DNA of 64,000 nucleotides from Caenorhabditis remanei. Its lineage: Eukaryota > Nematoda > Chromadorea > Rhabditida > Rhabditidae. Below, piece by piece: positions 46,710-57,164 of the stretch. The stretch lies in contig NC_071333.1 in NCBI RefSeq assembly GCF_010183535.1, positions 13,390,587 through 13,454,586 on the forward strand. Direction: 5' to 3'. Position 1 is the stretch's first letter; every line of letters starts with the position of its first letter. A program made the translations under genes and the position numbers. Under the pieces are notes generated by a model that had not been told where the DNA came from, made no database searches, and saw nothing but the letters and a program-made list of their open reading frames with translations.

Positions 46710-47359
46710 TCACATTCCTTCTGACGCCTCGTGATATTCATCGTCGGTGTCGTCGTCCGGAAGTTCCACTATGACACAATCGCTGTCATCCTCATCTGTT
46801 TCATTTACACACTCGTCTTCCGAGTCAACAGGTGGCGGATACTCAATTAGTCGTGGACGTGGGATTACTTTCGGAACTACGATTTCTTTTTCATTTTCGT
46901 CATAGGTTTCGTTTTCTTCATTTCTTACTTCCTCTTCTTCCACGACATCATCTTCCTGGAATAGAAGTTTCATTTTAGGAAAAAATAGGGAATAACAGGA
47001 TTATCATTATGACGACAACTCTAAATCGGTACAAGGAATGCGCAAAAAAAAACTTACTCCATAAAATGCAGCGCGCCAATTTGCTTTCACGTACCAGAAG
47101 AACTCATAAGCCATAAGAAAATAGTAGATTGCAAATACAGGGTAGCCATATTTTTGCTGAAACCCTCAGGTTATTTATTTTTCTGTTGAAAAAATTGAAA
47201 GCTTACTGGCCAATCCAAATAGAACTTCGCAACTAACAATCCTAGCACGGTGTTGGCAACTTGTGGTGAGAAGATGATTTTGAAAAAAAGTTCGGAATTC
47301 CTTGGCATGTCTGAAAACAAGGGATCATCAAACAACAGCTTCTGGGTGCAAGAAAACAT
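46710..47359 (-). CDS. Small membrane protein with a highly acidic C-terminal tail
   Basis: Not recognised as a named family. Three exons join in frame (about 47212-47359, 47057-47160 and 46710-46956), about 165 aa. Exon 1 reads MFSCTQKLLFDDPLFSDMPR and then a hydrophobic stretch (FSPQVANTVLGLLVAKFYLD). Exon 2 has a second hydrophobic stretch (GYPVFAIYYFLMAYEFFWYV). Exon 3 is a Glu/Asp-rich tail with a proline-rich centre (VIPRPRLIEYPPPVDSEDEC) and ends DDEYHEASEGM. Both membrane segments suggest a hairpin with the acidic tail in the cytoplasm. A good acceptor (cttgttttcag) sits inside exon 1 just before MPRNSE, so translation may begin there after trans-splicing. Confidence 0.6.
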
Positions 47360-48238
47360 GTTTTGGAGTGAAGAATTATTCGAGAAGTGAGGTCTTTCAA
47401 TTCTCTAGGGTTTTAATGAGGATTGCAGAGTGGAGTGTGGTGGTTGGTTGAACCAACTGAGAGTGCGATAAAAAATGAGTTTGACAAACGATTCGGTTCA
47501 TTTTGCTTTCTTCTTTTCTTAAGACAAGAAAACAACGACCTTAGCTATATATTTTTTAAATTAACTACTTTCTTGAGAATGGGCTCAACGCGTGATTGGT
47601 GAAAGACTAATAATTCTGAAACCACAAAAAATGAATGACTCACTTGCTGAAAACAAAAGGAATAAAACAACGAGTGCAAAAAGAATATTCCACATTTCTC
47701 ATTTATTTCAACTGACATGAAGTATGCGTGTCTTTGTGTTTTTTGTGGCAGAATGCAGCTCAAAAATTTCCCATTCATCCGATATGAAATATGGGAAAAA
47801 AGTTTTGAAGTTTAAAAACTTTGTAATTCTGTTCTTGAAAATAATGAAAATGAATCAGGAATTCTAAGATAGCAAACGTTTGAATCAGTCCTGCCACAAT
47901 TTCGTTAAATAAGGAAACGCGTCAGGAAATTGGTCGAAGAGCACATTAAATGAAGGAACCTTTTTACTTTTTCTTGGATTTCGAATCTGTCCATTCATTC
48001 CCGTTGCAATTTCTGCACCTAGAACTATGAAAATTTTAGAAAAACATTATTATTCATAGAAGCCACTTCACATGCTCATTTGGAAATGGTGAAATGTCAT
48101 ATTTTCTATTCTCTCAGGACAGGGACAGACAATGAGAAACAAAAAAAGAATTTGTCAGGCAAACGACACTCTTAGTAGACAATGAATATTCTAGAATAGA
48201 AAAATAAATCAGCTTTTATAGGCACATTTATAGCTTCT
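47360..48238. other. Intergenic with an unassigned coding-like stretch
   Basis: Mostly AT-rich. On the minus strand about 48025-47889 is open for some 45 codons (ending ...FPYLTKLWQD, TGA). Another frame after the same acceptor gives CRNCNGNEWTDSKSKKK. No convincing upstream exon fixes the frame, so I do not call a gene. Confidence 0.3.
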
Positions 48239-48570
48239 CTCGAGGGCCCTTACTGGCACAGGAAGTGTTAATTCGACCTTCCTCACAAGATCAGGCGACT
48301 CGCGCAAAGTAATTTGAGATTTACATGCTCAAAGCTCAAGTTGTTTTTGAAAGCGTTAATAAGCATTATGTTATTCCAAGATACCGTGGGATTATGTGTG
48401 AAAAATTGAATCAGAGAAATAAAACTGTTGTGATTATCCTGAATGTGTGAGTGTTGAGCGTCGAGTAGCAAACTTGTTTAATATCGGGCCGGAATTCTGA
48501 TGTAAAGTCAAAAATTCAAAAAAATTCGGAAAAACTCAAAAAACCTCAAAATGTAGTTTTAAAATTTTAT

Positions 48571-50524
48571 GACGCACTTTCTGAGTCAATCGAGCATCGG
48601 TCAACTGACCGTAGGCACACGAAAAAAGTTGACCATCTCCGATTTTCCTATAATTTTGATCAAAGATAGTATCAAATGTTCTCAGCAAATTGGGGTACTT
48701 TTTGGCCGGGTCCGTCACCTGGGTACCTAGGAAAATCAAAAAATCGATATTTTTCGGAAATTTTTCCTGAAGTAGTTAGGAATGAAATCTTAACGGGAAG
48801 TTATTGCAGACACTATTTTAAGCATTTTTTGTGTTCAGAAGTAAATTTCAGCTCAACGTCTTCATTGTGAAAATTTTCAAAATATATGAAATTTTGGGGT
48901 TTTTTTCATAAAATCGTTTTTATCTCGGCAGCGACTCGGGAAGACATTATTTTTTATTTTAAATTCGGAATCTACATAAAATTTGGTATTGGAAACATGC
49001 TGTCCCTACTCGTATCTCTAGACCTAAAAAAAGATTTTTGGGGAAGAATGAGAAAAACTGCGATTTCAATTTTCAAGTCCTTCCAGTAAATTATTTTTGA
49101 TGTTTCAAAATAATGGTTTTTTGAAGTTTTTCATTCAATCATGCCATTTTTATTCAGTTCCGGTACAATTTTCGATCATACCACAAAAAAATTTTCGAAA
49201 AAATTGAATTTTTTTGATTTCTGAAAATTTTCTCCCGAATTGAACCATTCCGACTGAAATGTTAAGGATAGCATTATAAAATCAGGAGAATATAACTGGA
49301 ATATTCTTTAGGTTCATAAAAAACTTGATTCCCACTGTCGGGTCACCTTATACTTACGCTTTCATGGTGAAATTCAGCTAAATTTTCAACTTGGGAAGTT
49401 GGTGCAACGGTACTTCATAATTGCAACGTTATTTGACAGGGAATTGTGATGAATATGACAGGAATAGTGAGAAAACTGCAAAAATTGATAGATTCAGCAA
49501 GATTTCCAAAAAAAGCTTTAAAAAATTAGGACTCATAAATGTTCAATGGTCTGACCTTTTTATGGATATCAGGAAAAAACTTTTCAAGTTTTTTTTTTGG
49601 AAATTTTGCTGAATCTATCAATTTTTGCAGTTTTCTCACTATTCCTGTCATATTCATCACAATTCCCTGTCAAATAACGTTGCAATTATGAAGTACCGTT
49701 GCACCAACTTCCCAAGTTGAAAATTTAGCTGAATTTCACCATGAAAGCGTAAGTATAAGGTGACCCGACAGTGGGAATCAAGTTTTTTATGAACCTAAAG
49801 AATATTCCAGTTATATTCTCCTGATTTTATAATGCTATCCTTAACATTTCAGTCGGAATGGTTCAATTCGGGAGAAAATTTTCAGAAATCTAAAAAATTC
49901 AATTTTTTCGAAAATTTTTTTGTGGTATGATCGAAAATTGTACCGGAACTGAATAAAAATGGCATGATTGAATGAAAAACTTCAAAAAGCCATTATTTTG
50001 AAACATCAAAAATAATTTACTGGAAGGACTTGAAAATTGAAATCGCAGTTTTTCTCATTCTTCCCCAAAAATCTTTTTTTAGGTCTACAGATACGAGTAG
50101 GGACAGCATGTTTCCAATACCAAATTTTATGTAGATTCCGAATTTAAAATAAAAAATAATGTCTTCCCGAGTCGCTGCCGAGATAAAAACGATTTTATGA
50201 AAAAAACCCCAAAATTTCATATATTTTGAAAATTTTCACAATGAAGACGTTGAGCTGAAATTTTCTTCTAAACACAAAAAATGCTTAAAATAGTGTCTGC
50301 AATAACTTCCCGTTGAGATTTCATTCCTAACTACTTCAGGAAAAATTTCCGAAAAATATCGATTTTTTGATTTTCCTAGGTACCCAGGTGACGGACCCGG
50401 CCAAAAAGTACCCCAATTTCCTGAGAACACTTGATACTATCTTTGATCAAAATTATAGAAAAATCGGAGATGGTCAACTTTTTTCGTGTGCCTACGGGTG
50501 ATCGAACGAGTCAGAGAGTGCGTC
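48571..50524. mobile_element. Long palindromic (foldback) element 3
   Basis: From GACGCACTTTCTGAGTCAAT at 48571 to GTGCGTC at 50524 the sequence is a near-perfect palindrome centred near 49545, with a non-palindromic loop of about 70-80 bases. The outermost 40 bases differ between arms (the left has an extra catcggtcaactgac). Inner arms differ at rare single bases. Short open frames occur as mirrored pairs (48886-49089 and 50017-50220), a by-product of the symmetry, not genes. No transposase. The corresponding place in duplication unit 2 (around 55665) lacks it. Confidence 0.88.
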
Positions 50525-51122
50525 TTATACATTTCAAAACCCGTGCCGAGAAAATTCCGATTTCGGTCTTGCACGGACAGTGACAAGTTTGTCGAGTTGT
50601 CCTATAAATAACAGGAAATTTTCTTTTTCGCAATCTAATTGTTTTCCTGAAAAGTCCGATTGTTTTTATGAAACTCCAATGTCTCATCTGTGAAATATTT
50701 GTGTGATTTGCAAAACATTGTCCTGTATTGAGCAAATGAAAGAAGATAATTTGGTTTCCGATAGTTATATTTAACAAGGTATGGCTGGCGACCGTTTATC
50801 AGATGGAAAATACATTCATGTTGAAAAGTTTGTCAGAGAAAAAACACAATATTCTTTTTTAGAAAAATTAAAAATGGGGAAGGGTAGAGTCAAATACGCA
50901 GAAGGTGGTTGAACATATTCTTCGAGCGATTAGTAATGATTCATCTGCTTTTTCAATTGTATCTCAGAGAAATCAAAACCAATTGCTGAAAAAATGAAAT
51001 CAAGACAAATATTCTCTATGTTAATCACAGTGTCAGACAAATAAACTCATATCATACAATTCAAGGAACACCTGTCTGACACTGTTAAAAAACATCGATA
51101 ATATCATTATTAGAGAATTAAA
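50525..51122. other. Intergenic, part of duplication unit 1
   Basis: Matches 55670-56314 of unit 2 with patchy identity, high at ggctggcgaccgtttatcag (about 50785) and near-complete from about 51000. A 13-base inverted pair (gtgtcagacaaat... cctgtctgacac) lies at about 51030-51082 in both units. No supported gene. Confidence 0.45.
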
Positions 51123-51594
51123 TCAAATGTCTGCATAGATATCACATCGATGCAAAGACCGATGAGTGCGTGGAAATAGTGACGATGGTGGGCTCTCCGG
51201 TGGAATTGGGGACATTGGCCTGCTGGGCAAGGTCGACGCTCTGCGAAGAGGTGGTCGAGTACTCATCGGGAGCATTTCCTCCAGATTTCTGTTAACGTCG
51301 CGAGCGGTAAGTCGACGGGCAGGCCCTGTTTGCAGTGGTCCAGCCAACTCGCGCAACAGATGGAACATCGATTTGATGAGTACAAGAGTCACGCACAAAG
51401 ACATCGTGATGAAGGCAACGATAAAGAGGGGATTCTGAAAAGCGACTGATTGTAGCACCAATGTAGTCAAAAACAAGCTACTGACGTTTTACCTCATTGC
51501 GAATCAGCATGATGGCGGTAGTACCAACCAGTATGCTGTTGATAAGAAACGGTATAGTAAACCCAAGAATCGCCATTGCGAGCTTGGGCCTCAT
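51123..51594 (-). CDS. Two-helix membrane protein, copy 1
   Basis: Not recognised. Two exons (51493-51594 and 51123-51434, 58-bp intron) join in frame to 137 aa. The first helix is ILGFTIPFLINSILVGTTAI and the second FIVAFITMSLCVTLVLI. The C-terminal half is Arg/Pro/Ser-rich (TARDVNRNLEEMLPMSTRPP, then STLPSRPMSPIPPESPPSSL) and probably cytosolic and disordered. The first half loosely recalls the last helices of chemoreceptors, but the chain is too short to be one. It lies downstream of, and on the same strand as, the transporter gene. It is about 99% identical to copy 2 at the DNA level, both exons and intron included, which speaks for a recent duplication or gene conversion. Confidence 0.6.
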
Positions 51595-52789
51595 TTGTCC
51601 AGGAGCTCTCACTCAGTCGGTTGGTTCTGGGTAGTCAAGAATGAAAGAAATGGTCGGAAGACATATCAGGTAAGGAGGTTGGGCACTAGATAATTGGTAT
51701 AATTGGGCGTGGCTTTCTCGAAAATTGTTGATTCGTCAGTTCCGGATGTGCCATATCTGTGATTATCCCACACAAAAATGGTTTTTCACATTCTTGCCTC
51801 CTTCATTTTATGGGATGTGGTTAAAATTGCTTCCTCCTCGTGGTGGATTTTTATTTGAATGTTCTATTGCTCTAGAAAGTATTCACCTACCAGACCAACT
51901 CAAAAAATATAGAAGGAAAGCATTTCATACAGACACTGTAAACGAATGGTTCTCTTTGGGTGTTGCTGGCTCTAAACTGAGAGGGACAGAACCTCAAACT
52001 TGGGTTATTAAACCTTTCTTAAAAGATAAAAGATAAGCTCTCGCCTCTGCTTTTATACTTTGCAGAGGCGGAGCCAGACAGAAAATGTGTGGGTGAAATA
52101 ATTCAATAAAAACAAATAGTAAGAATGATTCAAGACTAATATCCTATGAATCATATCGGATGACTTTTTTTCAAACGTGGTTCCTTTTCTGTCCTGGCGG
52201 CATCATTGAATTTGTGGTCTCTCAGGGTAGAGAGAGGCTCCAGGCCCTCAAAAGTGATCGGGTTGCTGGTCATTGTTATCTCTGACTTTGCTGGTTACAG
52301 AGCGTTGTCCGAATCGTTATTTTTCCAATTGTATTTGATTGAACTGACCGTCGATGAGTGTCCAAAATGGTCGAGGATCTGTTGGTGTTGGCTGTATCTT
52401 CCTTCTGACTGTTTTGTTACTTGTAGAACACAGCTCCAAGTGATATTCTTCAACTGAACCATCCACTGATTTCTTCGGAATAATAGGTTCAGCCAACCCC
52501 AGAATCAGTTCGATGCACTATCCACTGTGGGAAATAAAACTTCATTAAAAGCGTTATTAAAGGATGAAAGATAAGCTCTCGCCTCTGATTTTATACTGGC
52601 AGATGCGGAGCCAGACAGAACATGTTTAGGTGAAAGAATTCAATTAAAACAGATAGAAAGAATGATTCAAGTCTAAAAGCCTATGAACCATATCGGATGG
52701 GAGCAAGGAAAAAAGTTGGATGTGTACAAAGTACATCGAGTATAGGCACAATGAAAAAGTTATTCAGATTTGATAACTACAAATTAGAG
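51595..52789. other. Spacer between transporter and two-helix gene, with extra sequence
   Basis: The stretch 51938-52747 is absent from unit 2. It contains two direct repeats of about 150 bases (about 52017-52165 and 52552-52700) sharing agataagctctcgcctctg and gcggagccagacagaa. No ORF in it is convincing. Confidence 0.5.
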
Positions 52790-54161
52790 TTAAACCCTTT
52801 TCAGAAGCTCGGCTGTTTCAGTTTCAACTGGTTTTGAATTGTCTTCTTCGGATGACTTCAAAGTGAGAAGATTTACATTCTGGAATACCAAAAAATTAGT
52901 TGGAATGGAAATTTTTTTTTGAATTGGTCACCTTTGATTCCGTAATTGGCAACAAATACACCACTTGTATCTCATCGTCTTCAAACTTAGAGTAAATTTC
53001 TGCTCTGCGTTGCAAGCTTTCGATTTCGCAGTAGATCTAAAAACTTCACAATAATTCATAATTCCAGACAAGTCTTACCTCTACAATCGCTTTGTTTCCA
53101 ATGTGATAAGTGATGTATCCGGCTATGACTGTGAATAGATTCAAGTTATTTGACAAAATCTGAAGTCGGAATTGTTTAGCTTCTAAATGAAGAAAATCAC
53201 CTTTGAAACTTTCTCATTGACATCGTCATCTCCTTTGATTCCTTGAAGTTTGAACCAAGACTCAGAGACTATTAGAGCCCAGTTTCTCACAATTAGGAAA
53301 AAGATTATTGAGGCACCGATAAAGTCAGATTCCTGGAGAACGCTTTTGAAAGCAAAAAAAGAAAATTGTTTGACTCACTTTCCAGAACACCATGGATATC
53401 CAGACCGCAATAAGAGCAATAGTGTTAGTAAGCACATCAGTGAGCTGGTCTCTCATCAAAACTCTGATTTGATTATTCTCACGTTTACTGGAAATTTCTG
53501 TTGAGAATTTGAGAAAAGGAGCAACTCACATGAGACAAATGAAAAACAGTAAGAGCTTGACTACAATATTGACAACAATAACAACGACATGAGGTACTCC
53601 AAACTCAGGATCCAAACTGAAAAAATATTTTTATTTTTCAGCTAATTAGTGTAGATGCTTTACTTTCCAGTTATGAGCGCATCAAAACTTTGAATAAAGT
53701 TGACAAATGCCAACGCCATCATCACAACAGAAGCAGTCAGCTGAAATATCGCAATATTACTGACAATTTCTCTGATCTTACATTTGTTGTAGCTTCTGAA
53801 GACCTTCCTCTTGGGTATTCACTTTTTTTGACCCGTTTGTCCTGCAAGATTTAATTATTTGAAATTTCAACATGTACAACTTTACCAAAATAAGTTGAAT
53901 CAGAAGCAGAAAACTGACAAAAACGTCTCCAAAACTTTCGACGGCAGATGTTCCGATTGAAAAACTACTAGACAGATAGGCAGCCACACCCTGCAGTACC
54001 AATGATGTAACAAATTTTAAATGAAACCAACCTTGATCAAAACAAGACCGACATTAGCCAAATTGACTATTATCATAATCACATATTCCGCAAACTCCTT
54101 CAAGAAGAAACTATTATAAAACTGGAAATTCAATAAATGTGCTTACCGTTTTGTTGGTCAT
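52790..54161 (-). CDS. Cation diffusion facilitator-like transporter, copy 1 (short N-terminus)
   Basis: About eleven small exons. Membrane segments include EFAEYVIMIIVNLANVGLVL, an AAYLSSSFSIGTSAVESFGD segment, a VVMMALAFVNFIQSFDALIT segment, VPHVVVIVVNIVVKLLLFFI and a segment after RDQLTDVLTNT. The cytosolic C-terminal domain ends TAELLKRV. Metal-site candidates are ExxxD in the second helix (ESFGD) and DxxxD in the fifth (DQLTD), the arrangement of CDF transporters that move divalent metals out of the cytosol. Relative to copy 2, the first coding exon is damaged. After MSAAKKE the frame meets TAG and about 90 bases including the first intron are missing, so translation probably starts at ATG 54161 (MTNKT). 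All membrane helices are retained. Confidence 0.7.
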
Positions 54162-54254
54162 CTTCAATATATTTAATGTGGATGGTGCTTACAACCTACT
54201 CTTTTTTGGCAGCGCTCATATTTATCTGTAACAAATTTATACCTTCGTTGTGCC

Positions 54255-54314
54255 CTCTCTTTCCTCATTTCGGACTCTCTTTCCTCATTTTGGACTCTCT
54301 TTCCTAATTGTGAA
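54255..54314. repeat. 20-bp tandem repeat, three copies
   Basis: ctctctttcctcatttcgga and two variants stand head-to-tail at 54255, 54275 and 54295, with a decayed fourth. It lies at the junction between duplication unit 1 and the retroelement fragment. Confidence 0.75.
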
Positions 54315-54339
54315 CTCTCTTTTCTTGCCGTGTGGTGAG

Positions 54340-55446
54340 TATTGACTTTCTCGCGATTTGTTGATTTTATTGCGTATCAGTTTATCTTTTCTCTCAAAAT
54401 GATGTGGAAAAATAAGACTGATAGCAATTTTAAAAAACCATCAACAAGTTTCCTGAGACTTATCTCCACAGAAGAAACAAATCGGAATCATTCACTCAAA
54501 TATTTGCGCAATCTGCTTATCATGAGGAATTGAAATCTATTACTGTCGAATCAAATGCTTATTTAAATCTTTCAAACATCGGAACACCCGAAAACTGTTC
54601 AAATGATGATTTTGCTACTATTATTCGAGTTCTTACAAATGTTATCATGTGCTATCAAAGCCAGAATGCAAAACTATTACTTGAAGTCACCGCTATTCAA
54701 TCGGAATTGTAATTCGCTTCAGCCTCCCATCAAAAAATCTTTTCAGATATCGTTTCCAGCTCTATTAATTCAAAAGAAACGAAAGAATCACTTATCAAGG
54801 CAGTTCACTCAGCTAAAGAAGAAGGTAATTGTACATCTTCCATAATTGTTAAACTAGATAAAGACGGTTCTAATGATAACCTTATTGCTGATAACATTAC
54901 AAAGAATTGTGGTGTCCCCTCGGCTGAATCGGTTTTTCGGATCATCACCAAAAAGGGCCCTCCGTTGCTAAAAATTATAATGAAATCAGCGGAAAGTGCC
55001 ACCAAAGTTCTGGAAAATTTCAGAAAGTGAAATTATCAATTCCAGAACTGTCTCGGTTATCTACCCGTCCAGATCTATCGAAGACGGAGATTATAAAATT
55101 CAGACTTGCGTGGAGGGAGGCTATCGAGAAGAACAAGGTTGCTGGCAAGAGAATCTTAACAGTGAGAGATTTGAATGTTGTGAAGATTACTTACAAAGAA
55201 GGTCAGCAACCGTGGAGTTGGGAAGTCTACCCAAAAAAACTCAGACACATCTCAATAGGCATTGCAAGCTGCTTTTCAGTTTGTAACAAACTTGCCAAAT
55301 TGGATTTTTAAACTTACTTTTATAACTTTGATATTATGGCTCTATCTGAAACCAAATTGGACAATTCTAATCCAGATTCCTTACTATCATTTGATAACCG
55401 TTATTCAATTATTCGCAATAACCGTGATAAACACGATGGTGGCGTG
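54340..55446 (+). mobile_element. Decayed non-LTR retrotransposon fragment (ORF1 and start of ORF2)
   Basis: Reading across several frames gives retroelement-like protein. A first ORF1 part (54530-54712) is followed by an RRM-like stretch (SIIVKLDKDGSNDNL ... GVPSAESVFRIITKKGPPLL). After a frameshift comes SRLSTRPDLSKTEIIKFRLA ... VRDLNVVKI. After a stop and a short gap, ORF2 appears to begin with MALSETKLDNSNPDSLLSFD and then YSIIRNNRDKHDGGVA, the start of an apurinic-type endonuclease domain as in CR1-like elements. At about 55446 it breaks off where duplication unit 2 begins. The reading frame is interrupted by at least one stop (54710-54712) and one shift, so it is inactive. Subfamily assignment is inferred. 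Confidence 0.72.
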
Positions 55447-56314
55447 GCTTGAGGGGCCTTTACTGGCACTGGAAGTGCTGAGTCGACCTTCCTCACAAGA
55501 TCAGCGGACTTGTGCAAAGTAATTTGAGATTTACATGCTTAGCTCAAGTTATTTTTGAAGATGTTAAGCATTATGTATTTCCAACATAGCGTGCAATTAT
55601 GTGCAGAAAAAAAACATTGTTATGATTATGCTGAATGTGTGTGGGTTGAGAGTTCGGTAGTCCAAAAAATAACAAGAAACCTTCTAATCCGATCAACTGT
55701 TTCCCTGAGAAGCCAAATCTTTTGATATCATCAGTTGTTCTTCTTCTATCATTTTGTATGATTATAGTTTTTGTTGGTGGGAAATAAGTGCAAATTACAA
55801 TGAATGATGCAACAAACTAATTTTGTAGTAATCTGGAATCATAATATACTTTGGAAATGAATTTTTACGTTCTGGATGCTTTTCTCATCTATAAGAACTT
55901 TGTGAGATTTTCTAAACATTGTCATGTTTTGAGCGAATGAAACGAGACGATTTGGTTTCCGATGATTTTATTTAACAAGGTTTGGCTGGCGACCGTTTAT
56001 CAGATAGAAAATAAATTAATGCTGAAAAGTTTGTCAGAGAAAAATATAATATTCCTTTTTTATAAAGTTAAAAATGGGAGAGGATAGAGCAGACAGTGGT
56101 TGAATTTATTCTTTGAGCAATTAGTAATGATTCATCTGATTTCTCAATTGTATCTCGGAGAAATCAAAATCAATTGCAGAAAAGAATGAATTCAAGACAA
56201 ATATTCTCTATGTTAATCACAGTGTCAGACAAATAAACTCATATCATACAATTCAAGGAACACCTGTCTGACACTGTTAAAAAACATCGATAATATCATT
56301 ATTAGAGAATTAAA

Positions 56315-56786
56315 TCAAATGTCTGCATAGATATCACATCGATGCAAAGACCGATGAGTGCGTGGAAATAGTGACGATGGTGGGCTCTCCGGTGGAATTG
56401 GGGACATTGGCCTGCTGGGCAAGGTCGACGCTCTGCTAAGAGGTGGTCGAGTACTCATCGGGAGCATTTCCTCCAGATTTCTGTTCACGTCTCGAGCGGT
56501 CAGTCGACGGGCAGGCCCTGTTTGCAGTGGTCCAGCCAACTCGCGCAACAGATGGAACATCGATTTGATGAGTACAAGAGTCACGCACAAAGACATCGTG
56601 ATGAAGGCAACGATAAAGAGGGGATTCTGAAAAGCGACTGATTGTAGCACCAATGTAGTCAAATACAAGCTACTGACGTTTTACCTCATTGCGAATCAGC
56701 ATGATGGCGGTAGTACCAACCAGTATGCTGTTGATAAGAAACGGTATAGTAAACCCAAGAATCGCCATAGCGAGCTTGGGCCTCAT
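56315..56786 (-). CDS. Two-helix membrane protein, copy 2
   Basis: Same structure as the copy at 51123-51594: 137 aa, one 58-bp intron, helices ILGFTIPFLINSILVGTTAI and FIVAFITMSLCVTLVLI, Pro/Ser/Arg-rich tail. Only a handful of bases differ over 470, including one causing R to S in the tail (RPPLSRAS). Here the transporter stop is only about 380 bp upstream on the same strand, close enough for operon-like co-transcription, although no clear spliced-leader acceptor precedes the start. Confidence 0.6.
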
Positions 56787-57164
56787 TTGTCCAGGAGCTC
56801 TCACTCAGTCGGTTGGTTCTGGGTAGTCAAGAATGAAAGAAATGATCGGAAGACATTCCAGGTAAGGAGGTTGGGTACCAGATAATTGGTATAATTGGGC
56901 GTGGCTTTCTCGAAAATTGTTGATTCGTCAGTTCCGGATGTGGCACATCTGTGATTATCGCACACAAAAATGGTTTTTCACATTCTTGCCTCCTTCATTT
57001 TATGGGATGTGGTTGAAATTGTTTCCTCCTCGTGGTGGATTTTTATTAGAATTTTCTTGTTCTATAGAATATTTACCTACCAGAATGAAAAAAAAAACAA
57101 AAAGAAAGCATTTCATACAGACACAATGAAAAAGTTATTTAGATTTGGAAACTACAAATCAAAG

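Larger units (their letters stand above)
48239..54240. repeat. Large tandem duplication, unit 1
   Basis: Blocks here recur in the same order and orientation in 55445-58705. 48239-48475 matches 55447-55665; 50690-50860 matches 55910-56070; 51000-51937 matches 56192-57118; 52748-54240 matches 57119-58705. Unit 1 is longer because it alone contains a palindrome (48571-50524) and about 810 bases at 51938-52747. Confidence 0.85.

Noticed and set aside
47889..48105. Possible small minus-strand gene (MTFHHFQMS... joined to a downstream exon)
   Set aside because: Two competing frames after the same acceptor and no firm first exon; too weak to annotate as a gene.
48886..50430. Mirrored ORF pairs within palindrome 3 as possible transposon proteins
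   Set aside because: Each pair is simply the same sequence read from both arms; the proteins show no transposase motif and are short.
51166..51438. Plus-strand 90-aa ORF present in both duplication units
   Set aside because: Antisense to the two-helix gene; its conservation follows from the near-identity of the duplicated DNA.
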